A DNA stretch of 5,880 bases from Chitinophagia bacterium. GTDB taxonomy: Bacteria; Bacteroidota; Bacteroidia; Chitinophagales; Chitinophagaceae. The notes beneath the pieces are model-generated. The model was not told where the DNA came from, did not search any database, and was given only the letters and a program-made list of their open reading frames with translations. Shown here piece by piece: positions 1-5,304 of the stretch. The DNA lies in contig RGVM01000187.1 in NCBI GenBank assembly GCA_010027295.1, positions 1 to 5,880 of the forward strand. Reading direction: 5' to 3'. Both the position numbers and the translations under genes were made by a program. Within the stretch, counting starts at the first letter, position 1, and the number at the start of each line of letters is the position of its first letter.

Positions 1-1
1 G

Positions 2-787
2 CAGCTGATGTCCTGGATCACGCTGGTGGGCGTCTTCTCGTCGCTCTTCGCCGCCGTGATCGCCTGCACGCAGACCGACATCAAGCGCGTGCTGGCCTAT
101 TCGACCATGTCGCAGATCGGCTTCATGATGTTCTCGCTGGGCGTCTCGGGCTTCGGCGGCGAGGCCGGCCTCGGCTACATGGCCTCGCAGTTCCACCTCT
201 TCACGCACGCCCTCTTCAAAGCCCTGCTCTTTCTTTGCGCGGGTGCCGTCATCCACGCCGTCCACAGCAACGAGTTGAAGGACATGGGCGGCCTCCGCCA
301 TCGGATGCCCATCACCCACGCCTGCTTCCTCATCGCCTGCCTGGCGATCGCGGGTGTCCCGCCCTTCGCCGGCTTCTTCAGCAAGGAGGAGATCCTGCTC
401 GCGGCCTACGAACGCAGCCATACCGTCTTCTACGTGGCCCTCGCCACCTCCGCCCTCACGGCCTTCTATATGTTCCGCCTCTACTTCGGCATCTTCTGGG
501 GCAAGGGACGGGAAGACGGGCATGCGGGCCATGGCCACGGTGAGGGCGGCGCCTTTATGATGGCGCCCCTGCTCATCCTCTCCATCGGAGCCATCGGCGC
601 AGGCTTCATCCCATTCGGTCGATTTGTGACCTCCGACAGGCTGCCGCTGGAGACACATCTGCACCTTGACTTCTCCATCGCGCCTGTGGCGTTGGGGCTT
701 GCAGGCATCGGACTCGCCGCCTTCCTGTACCGGAAGACCTCTGAGTTGCCTGACAGGATCGCCACCCGCTTAGGGGCTATCTACTAG
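2..787 (+). CDS. nuoL: NADH-quinone oxidoreductase subunit L (NuoL), antiporter core, 5'-partial, ended by premature TAG
   Basis: NuoL is the distal antiporter-like subunit of the complex I membrane arm and takes part in proton pumping. The reading frame is open from base 2, so the gene begins upstream of the window; roughly the N-terminal half of a usual ~600-650-residue NuoL is missing. Numbering from the ATG at 8, visible family motifs are QTDIKRVLAYSTMSQIGF (22-39), HLFTHALFKALLFL with Lys71 (codon 218-220, matching the TM11 lysine of E. coli NuoL), and FAGFFSKEEIL with Lys126 (codon 383-385, matching the TM12 lysine). A histidine-rich loop (about 168-181, GHAGHGHGE) sits between membrane segments, as is common in this family. 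The frame stops at TAG 785-787, before the C-terminal lateral helix and last membrane segment, which continue in the same frame immediately after it. Identity as NuoL is very secure; whether this fragment is functional alone is not. Confidence 0.95.
   Translation, partial: QLMSWITLVGVFSSLFAAVIACTQTDIKRVLAYSTMSQIGFMMFSLGVSGFGGEAGLGYMASQFHLFTHALFKALLFLCAGAVIHAVHSNELKDMGGLRHRMPITHACFLIACLAIAGVPPFAGFFSKEEILLAAYERSHTVFYVALATSALTAFYMFRLYFGIFWGKGREDGHAGHGHGEGGAFMMAPLLILSIGAIGAGFIPFGRFVTSDRLPLETHLHLDFSIAPVALGLAGIGLAAFLYRKTSELPDRIATRLGAIY
785..787 (+). other. In-frame amber codon splitting nuoL
   Basis: This TAG is in the same frame as both the upstream NuoL core and the downstream conserved C-terminus, with one sense codon (ACC) between it and the GTG at 791. 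No frameshift is needed to join the halves. A single base change would turn it into TGG, CAG, AAG, GAG, TAC, TAT or another sense codon, so a nonsense mutation or a base-call error fits. Reassignment of TAG looks unlikely, because the gene at 4030-4416 also ends in TAG and the 29 codons after that stop have lost the strong G/C third-position bias of the genes. Confidence 0.9.
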
Positions 788-790
788 ACC

Positions 791-1042
791 GTGCGCGACA
801 AATTCTATTTCGACGAGCTCTACCTGTTTGTGACCAAGGAAGTCATCTTCCGCTTCATCGGGGCCCCGGCGGCCTGGATCGACCGGAAGGTCGTGAACGG
901 ACTCGTCGACCTGACCGGCAACACGGCCCTGAAGGTCTCGGACGCCGTGAAAGGCCTGCAGTCGGGCCGCGTGCAGCAGTACGCCCTCTTCTTCCTGGGC
1001 GGCCTGATCGTGCTGGTGCTGCTCATGACATACCTCTTCTAA
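791..1042 (+). CDS. nuoL: NuoL C-terminal fragment: lateral helix and last membrane segment
   Basis: This 83-codon piece is in frame with the NuoL core and matches the end of NuoL. Residues 3-14 (DKFYFDELYLFV) and the following amphipathic stretch to about residue 55 correspond to the long lateral helix (HL) that runs along the membrane arm beside NuoM and NuoN. Residues about 55-64 (KGLQSGRVQQ) form the usual link, and about 65-83 form the last membrane segment, ending in TAA at 1040-1042. The only early start codon is GTG 791, three bases past the TAG, with no Shine-Dalgarno sequence, so independent translation would need re-initiation by ribosomes finishing the core. The alternatives are read-through as one chain, or a broken gene. 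The conserved motifs and codon bias persist, so any decay is recent. nuoM follows 36 nt later. Confidence 0.8.
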   Translation: MRDKFYFDELYLFVTKEVIFRFIGAPAAWIDRKVVNGLVDLTGNTALKVSDAVKGLQSGRVQQYALFFLGGLIVLVLLMTYLF

Positions 1043-1078
1043 TCCAAGCCCTACGAGCCGTCCCGTCAAACCGCCGAC

Positions 1079-2569
1079 ATGAACCTGACGATCCTCCTTG
1101 CGATACCGGTCCTGACGCTCCTCGCCGTCCTGCTCCTGCCCGGCGCACGCCAGGCCCGCTGGGCAGCCCTCGCGGGCGCCGCCGTGCAACTGGCCGCCTC
1201 TCTCGTCCTGCTGCTACGCTTCCGCGCGGCCCGGGCGGATGGCGGCAAGGGGTTCCTGTTCCAGATGCAGCACGACTGGTACCCGGACTGGAACATAGGC
1301 TTCCACCTCGGCGTCGACGGCATCTCGGTGGCGATGATCCTCCTCACGACCCTGGTGGTGGTGGCCGGCGTGCTCGTATCCTGGGAGGAGGCCCGCATGC
1401 CCAAGACATTCTTCGCGATGCTCACGCTGCTGGGCCTCGGCGCCTACGGCTTCTTCGTGTCGCTCGACCTCTTCGCGATGTTCTTCTTCCTGGAGCTAGC
1501 AGTCGTGCCCAAGTACCTGCTCATAGCCCTCTGGGGCAGCGGCCGGAAGGAGTACAGCGCCAACAAGCTCGCCATCATGCTCATGGGCGCGTCCGTCGCC
1601 ATCCTCATGGGCATCATCGCCCTCATGTTCTCGGCACCCGACGGACAGTGGACCTTCGACATGCTCCGCATCGTCGAGTGGGACGTGCCCGCCGACACTC
1701 AGGTGACCATCTTCGGACTCATCTTCATCGGATTCGGCGTCTTCACCGCCCTCTTCCCCTTCCATACATGGGTGCCTGATGGCCACTCCTCGGCCCCCAC
1801 CGCCGGCTCCATGTTCCTCGCCGGCATCTCGATGAAACTCGGCGGCTACGGCTGCCTCCGTGCCGCTGTATGGCTTCTGCCGGAAGGGGCGCTGGCCTAT
1901 GGCGATGCCATAGTGGGGCTCTCCGTCATCGCCATCCTCTACGGCGCCTTCGTCACCCTCATGCAGACCGACCTGAAGTATATCAACGCCTACTCGTCCG
2001 TCAGCCACTGCGGTTTCGTGCTGCTCGGCATCGGCATGCTGACGAAGGCGGCCGTCGCCGGCGCCGTGCTGCAGATGGTCTCGCACGGCCTCATGACGGC
2101 CCTCTTCTTCGCCGTGATAGGGATGGTCTACGTACGCACCCACACGCGGCAGGTCGCCGAGATGGGTGGACTGATGAAGCCCATGCCCTTCATCGCGGTG
2201 CTGATGTTCCTGGCGGGATTGAGTTCGCTCGGACTGCCCGGCCTCAGCGGCTTCGTGGCCGAGATGTCGGTCTTCGTCGGCGGATGGGAGAGGGACACCG
2301 CCTTCCACCGCAGCGCGACCGTGCTGGCCGCCATGTCGATCGTCGTCACGGCCGTCTACGTGCTCCGCGCCATCGGGGCGACGATGATGGGGCCGCTGCG
2401 CGACCAGGCCCATGCGGCCCTGACCGATGCGGCCTGGTATGAGAAGGCCGCGGCCCTCGTGCTCACCGCGGGCATCCTCGCGATGGGACTGGCGCCCGGA
2501 TGGCTGAACGACCTGGTGGGACCCGATGCCGCCGCGATCGTGACCCGGCTCGGGACCTCGACACCCTGA
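1079..2569 (+). CDS. nuoM: NADH-quinone oxidoreductase subunit M (NuoM)
   Basis: NuoM is the central antiporter-like subunit of the complex I membrane arm. The 496-residue length is normal, and hydrophobic segments run throughout, consistent with about 14 membrane helices. Recognisable sites, aligned by eye to E. coli NuoM, are Glu139 in FFFLELAVVPKYL (TM5 glutamate), PFHTWVPDGHSSAPTAGSM (227-245), Lys253 in SMKLGGYG (TM8 lysine), QTDLKYINAYSSVSHCGF (296-313) with His310, His336 in QMVSHGL, and Glu395 in SGFVAEM (TM12 glutamate). The TM7 lysine that precedes the PLHGW motif in E. coli is replaced by Phe222 (codon 1742-1744), with no lysine nearby. The ATG at 1079 opens a typical first membrane helix; it has no Shine-Dalgarno sequence and follows CAAACCGCC. 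It lies in the nuoL-M-N order, 51 nt before nuoN, and ends in TGA. Confidence 0.97.
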   Translation: MNLTILLAIPVLTLLAVLLLPGARQARWAALAGAAVQLAASLVLLLRFRAARADGGKGFLFQMQHDWYPDWNIGFHLGVDGISVAMILLTTLVVVAGVLVSWEEARMPKTFFAMLTLLGLGAYGFFVSLDLFAMFFFLELAVVPKYLLIALWGSGRKEYSANKLAIMLMGASVAILMGIIALMFSAPDGQWTFDMLRIVEWDVPADTQVTIFGLIFIGFGVFTALFPFHTWVPDGHSSAPTAGSMFLAGISMKLGGYGCLRAAVWLLPEGALAYGDAIVGLSVIAILYGAFVTLMQTDLKYINAYSSVSHCGFVLLGIGMLTKAAVAGAVLQMVSHGLMTALFFAVIGMVYVRTHTRQVAEMGGLMKPMPFIAVLMFLAGLSSLGLPGLSGFVAEMSVFVGGWERDTAFHRSATVLAAMSIVVTAVYVLRAIGATMMGPLRDQAHAALTDAAWYEKAAALVLTAGILAMGLAPGWLNDLVGPDAAAIVTRLGTSTP

Positions 2570-2592
2570 CCACAGATAAAAAAATCGAAAGC

Positions 2593-2606
2593 GGCCCCTC
2601 GGGGCC
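2593..2606. repeat. Perfect GC inverted repeat between nuoM and nuoN
   Basis: GGCCCC-TC-GGGGCC is a perfect inverted repeat that can fold as a 5-bp G/C stem closing a CUCG loop. It lies 23 nt after the nuoM stop and 14 nt before the nuoN ATG. An A-rich run (2576-2590) precedes it on the + strand and no U-tract follows, so it does not look like a terminator of nuoM. Read on the - strand it is followed by a T-rich stretch, but no - strand gene ends here. It may be an RNA processing or stability element, or an effect on nuoN start access; this is inference. Confidence 0.4.
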
Positions 2607-2620
2607 AACCCAGAACGGAT

Positions 2621-4015
2621 ATGGAAGCACTCCTGCTAAGTATGAAGACGGAATGGATGGTTACAGCCATCCTGCTCACCGTCCTGCTGCTGCGCCTCGG
2701 CAAGGGGGTGGCGCCGTCGACCCTGCTCTCGCTCGTGCAGCTCCTGCTGCTGGTCGCGACGGCCCTCTCCGTGACCGGAAGCGGGTCGGGACCGCTCTTC
2801 GGCGGGATGTACCAGGCCGGGCCGCTGGCGGGTTTCCAGAAGTCGATACTGCTCTTCGCCGCCTGGATGGTGACGCTGCTCTTCGCCGACTGGCATCGCG
2901 GCTCGGAGCAACTCCCCGAGTACCTCATCCTCATGCTCTCCTCACTGCTGGGCATGTGCTTCATGGTCTCGGCCGGCAACCTGCTGATGCTCTACCTCTC
3001 GCTGGAGCTTGCCACCATCCCCATGGCGGCGGCGGCCAACCTCGACCTCGGTCGAAAGCGCTCCTCCGAGGGTGCCATGAAGCTCATCCTCTCCTCGGCC
3101 TTCTCCTCGGGCGTCCTCCTGTTCGGCATCTCGCTGGTGTACGGCACGACGGGTAGCCTCGACTTCGCCGGCATCACCGCCGCCATCGACGGCGGCGGCC
3201 TGCAGACGCTGGCCTTCGTCTTCCTCTTCGCGGCTTTCGCCTTCAAGATGTCGGCCGTCCCCTTCCACCTGTGGACGGCAGACGTGTACCAGGGCTCGCC
3301 CATGCCCGTGACAGCATACCTCTCGGTCACCTCCAAGGGGGCGACGGCGTTTGTCGTCGTAAACCTGCTGCACGGCATGTTCGCGTCCATGAGCGACGCC
3401 TGGTACCGGCTGCTGATGGTCGTCGTGCTGGCCACCCTCGTCATCGGCAACCTCTTCGCGCTGCGTCAGCAGGACATCAAGCGGTTCCTCGCCTTCTCCT
3501 CGATCGCGCAGGTGGGCTTCATCCTCATGGGCATGACGGGCAACCGGCCCCTCGGCGTCTCGGCCATCACGTACTTCGTGCTGGTGTACGTCTTCTCGAA
3601 CCTCGCCGCCTTCGGTGTGGCGGCCCTGGTGTCGGCCCGCACGGGTGCCGAGGATATCCCTTCGTACCGAGGTCTTGCGAAGTCGAACCCATTCCTCGCC
3701 TGGATGATGGCGCTGGCGCTCTTCTCGCTCGCGGGCATCCCGCCCACGGCGGGCTTCTTCGCCAAGATGTTCCTCATCGTGGAGGGCTCCTGGCAGGGCG
3801 ACTACTGGTTCGTGGTTGCCGCCGCCATCAACATCGCCGTCTCGCTCTACTATTACATGCGTATCGTCCGGCTCATGTTCTCCGATGCAGAACGGCCGAT
3901 GGAGGCCATCGTCCCGGCTCCCTCCGAGCGGCTGGGACTCCTCGTCTGCGCCGCTGGCATCGTGCTGGCCGGCGTGCTGAGCTGGATGTACGACCATATC
4001 TCCACCCTGAACTGA
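2621..4015 (+). CDS. nuoN: NADH-quinone oxidoreductase subunit N (NuoN)
   Basis: NuoN is the antiporter-like subunit nearest the quinone-binding end of the complex I membrane arm. The protein has 464 residues, normal for the family, and hydrophobic helices almost throughout. The key charged residues of the antiporter fold are all present by alignment to E. coli: Glu129 in LYLSLELATIPM (TM5), Lys209 in FAFKMSAVPFHLW (TM7), Lys239 in VTSKGATAF (TM8) and Lys382 in TAGFFAKMFLI (TM12). QQDIKRFLAFSSIAQVGF (283-300) is the usual discontinuous-helix signature. The start at 2621 places Met-Lys-x-Glu (8-11) just before the first membrane helix; Met8 (2642) is an alternative start. There is no Shine-Dalgarno sequence, and CCAACCCA lies 8 nt upstream. 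It ends in TGA 14 nt before the next gene. Confidence 0.97.
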   Translation: MEALLLSMKTEWMVTAILLTVLLLRLGKGVAPSTLLSLVQLLLLVATALSVTGSGSGPLFGGMYQAGPLAGFQKSILLFAAWMVTLLFADWHRGSEQLPEYLILMLSSLLGMCFMVSAGNLLMLYLSLELATIPMAAAANLDLGRKRSSEGAMKLILSSAFSSGVLLFGISLVYGTTGSLDFAGITAAIDGGGLQTLAFVFLFAAFAFKMSAVPFHLWTADVYQGSPMPVTAYLSVTSKGATAFVVVNLLHGMFASMSDAWYRLLMVVVLATLVIGNLFALRQQDIKRFLAFSSIAQVGFILMGMTGNRPLGVSAITYFVLVYVFSNLAAFGVAALVSARTGAEDIPSYRGLAKSNPFLAWMMALALFSLAGIPPTAGFFAKMFLIVEGSWQGDYWFVVAAAINIAVSLYYYMRIVRLMFSDAERPMEAIVPAPSERLGLLVCAAGIVLAGVLSWMYDHISTLN

Positions 4016-4029
4016 CCAACCCACGCAAC

Positions 4030-4416
4030 ATGGCTATCAACGCGAACCATCCCTTCGAGGAGCTCGACGGCCGGCGATGCGCCGTCGTGGAACGCAACGT
4101 GTCGCCCGAACGGGTCGAGTTCATCAGGTATATCCTGGAAGGCAACGGCTACACCGTCGTGGTGACGCCCTCGCCTCCACCCAAGGCCGCCGCGGCCCCC
4201 AAGCCGGTGGAAGGAGAGGAGCCGCCACCGCCCGCGCCGGAGCCACCGGCCACTTTCACCGTCGGTGTGACGGACGTGACCTTCAATGCCGTCAACGCCA
4301 TCTTCGGACGGCTGCTGCGCAGTCCCGAGGGCCGCGTGGTGACACTCGCCTACTGGCAGCAGAAGGAAGAGGTGCCGAGCGATGGCGTGCCATATTTCCA
4401 GAAGCCACAGCCGTAG
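4030..4416 (+). CDS. Unrecognised 128-residue protein with Pro/Ala linker, behind nuoN
   Basis: I do not recognise an assigned function. The ATG at 4030 is 14 nt after the nuoN stop, so it is probably co-transcribed with the complex I genes. The protein has no signal peptide or membrane helix and should be cytosolic. Three parts are visible: an N-terminal unit with beta-alpha-beta character (about 16-46, CAVVERNVS to YTVVVT), a linker (47-75) with 13 prolines plus alanines and acidic residues, and a C-terminal unit of similar pattern (76-108, FTVGVTDVTFN to VVTLAYW). The two units can be aligned without gaps (19-46 with 78-105) at 8 of 28 identical positions, which suggests a duplication but is not proof. 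The open frame extends further upstream inside nuoN, but that part is a shadow. The codon bias matches the nuo genes. It ends in TAG. A role in complex I assembly or regulation is only a guess from position. Confidence 0.85.
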   Translation: MAINANHPFEELDGRRCAVVERNVSPERVEFIRYILEGNGYTVVVTPSPPPKAAAAPKPVEGEEPPPPAPEPPATFTVGVTDVTFNAVNAIFGRLLRSPEGRVVTLAYWQQKEEVPSDGVPYFQKPQP

Positions 4417-4615
4417 GGAAGAGTAGGCCTCCGCTCTCCTGCATCCTCCAGTGCGGTACGGCTACCGGCTTTGATATGCATGGAACCCCGTGCTTCCTTT
4501 CGGTAAACATGGCCTAGGCATGATATCTTCAGATGGCTGGAAATAGCATCGCTGCTCGAGAAAAAATAAAATCCTGTCCCTGTAGAAAGCCAACTCCCAC
4601 ATTCAACTCCCATCC
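4417..4615 (+). promoter_or_regulatory. Spacer with possible promoter and repeats before the acidic gene
   Basis: The base composition loses the coding bias seen on both sides. TTTG (4470-4473) followed after 20 nt by TTCCTTTC (4494-4501) resembles the Bacteroidota -33/-7 promoter pattern (TTTG and TAnnTTTG) with two mismatches in the -7 box; this is weak. An imperfect inverted repeat pairs GATATgCATG (4473-4482) with CATGATATC (4519-4527), and GCCTAGGC (4512-4519) is a perfect 8-bp palindrome. An A-rich run (4561-4571) lies further downstream. A new transcription start for the 4616 gene is plausible here; no clear terminator for the nuo operon is visible. Confidence 0.3.
4591..4612 (+). repeat. 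9-bp direct repeat CAACTCCCA just before a start codon
   Basis: CAACTCCCA occurs at 4591-4599 and again at 4604-4612, separated by CATT, and the second copy ends three bases before the ATG at 4616. The motif resembles the CCAACCCA found just upstream of the starts at 2621 and 4030. Its function is unknown; it takes the place where a Shine-Dalgarno sequence would be. Confidence 0.55.
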
Positions 4616-5200
4616 ATGACAAATATTGATGGTACTCCGTTGGTTCAGGTATCCCTGCGGGACGACAATGGCGAAGTCTATGAAGAAGTGGCCATCCCGG
4701 TGGATGCCACGCTTGGGGACGTCATCGCCCTGCAGGACGAAAGCGTCTGGATCGAAATCCCGTTCGAAGGGATGGAACGGCTTCAATGCGTTGAATTGTT
4801 CCGATACATGGATGACGAGATCCGTCTCGGTTTCAACTTCGATATCGACTCCCTGGTGGTCGATCCCAAACGGGTTCCATCCGCCACGGGCGATGAATGG
4901 GAGGACACCGCCGAACTCATGGAGGAAGCCCTGACGGAGCGCGAGGAAGCCATCAAGGCCGTGTTGGGATGCGAGGAACTGGCCATCCTCTGGGGAGGCC
5001 CATCCGAGACGCCGAAACCGGCAAACGGACACGAGGTCACGTACTACATCGACGACTCCTGCGCCTTCCTCTTCATGACGCAGCGTTCCACGCTGGCAGC
5101 GATCGATCTGTCGATGCAACTGTCCACCCTGCGAGACAAGGCCCAGGCATTGGATGGTATCGTGAAAGATCTCATCGAGAACATGGAGGGCGGAGGATGA
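4616..5200 (+). CDS. Unrecognised acidic 194-residue protein
   Basis: I do not recognise the family. The protein is strongly acidic, by hand count about 42 Asp/Glu against 13 Lys/Arg, with no signal peptide or membrane helix, so it is probably cytosolic. The first half (about 8-83) alternates short beta-like stretches (VQVSLRDD, VYEEVAIPVD, VWIEIPFEG, IRLGFNFDIDSLVVD). Residues about 94-122 look like an acidic helix, then comes a Gly/Pro loop (127-138), a beta-like stretch (VTYYIDDSCAFLFMT, 141-155), and a C-terminal amphipathic helix (about 157-191) ending in Gly-Gly-Gly. The ATG at 4616 is the first in-frame start of the coherent protein and has no Shine-Dalgarno sequence. Third-position G/C bias is weaker than in the nuo genes, particularly in the first ten codons, which may mean lower expression or a different history. 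It is followed by convergent metX. A longer antisense frame over the same bases was judged a shadow. Confidence 0.75.
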   Translation: MTNIDGTPLVQVSLRDDNGEVYEEVAIPVDATLGDVIALQDESVWIEIPFEGMERLQCVELFRYMDDEIRLGFNFDIDSLVVDPKRVPSATGDEWEDTAELMEEALTEREEAIKAVLGCEELAILWGGPSETPKPANGHEVTYYIDDSCAFLFMTQRSTLAAIDLSMQLSTLRDKAQALDGIVKDLIENMEGGG

Positions 5201-5231
5201 GGTTTTTGTGCATTCAAGATCACGTGGCAAT

Positions 5232-5252
5232 GCCCCATGTCCTCACAGGGGC
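5232..5252. terminator. Hairpin between convergent genes, possible weak terminator
   Basis: GCCCC (5232-5236) pairs with GGGGC (5248-5252), and after one bulged A, TGT pairs with ACA around a CCTC loop. It lies 31 nt past the stop of the + strand gene and 52 nt beyond the metX stop on the other strand. There is no good U-tract on either strand, so intrinsic termination is only suggested by its convergent position. A second short stem, TAGGC-ATC-GCCTG (5264-5276, one U-G pair), follows. Confidence 0.3.
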
Positions 5253-5304
5253 TGACTTGTGGTTAGGCATCGCCTGTTTGCGTATCTGAAGAAATCGCAC
5301 TCCT

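Noticed and set aside
509..550. Histidine-rich stretch in NuoL as a metal-binding site
   Set aside because: A His/Gly-rich loop in this part of NuoL is common in related bacteria, and nothing else suggests a specific metal site.
1496..2608. Long - strand open frame (370 codons) opposite nuoM
   Set aside because: It is antisense to an unmistakable nuoM, very rich in His, Glu and Gly with no coherent fold, and arises from the high G/C third positions of the sense gene.
2942..4024. Long - strand open frame (360 codons) opposite nuoN
   Set aside because: Same shadow effect; the composition is dominated by His, Arg, Glu and Asp, and the sense strand is clearly NuoN.
3271..4029. Upstream extension of the 4030 gene's frame inside nuoN
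   Set aside because: This frame is open through the end of nuoN but reads as Arg/His/Pro-rich shadow; the coherent protein starts at the ATG 4030.
4418..4440. Possible terminator hairpin after the 4030 gene (AGAG...CTCT around TAGGCCTCCG)
   Set aside because: Only four clean pairs with no U-tract; too weak to call.
4417..4503. Read-through extension of the 4030 gene past its TAG
   Set aside because: The next 29 codons have only about half G/C third positions and no structure, unlike the gene before the stop, so the TAG acts as a true stop.
4529..5230. - strand open frame (233 codons) opposite the acidic 194-residue gene, longer than the sense frame
   Set aside because: Its third codon positions fall on the first positions of the sense gene, the usual shadow arrangement, and its product is His/Gln-rich without clear secondary-structure pattern, while the sense product has regular beta and helix patterning. 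Some doubt remains because neither strand matches a known family.
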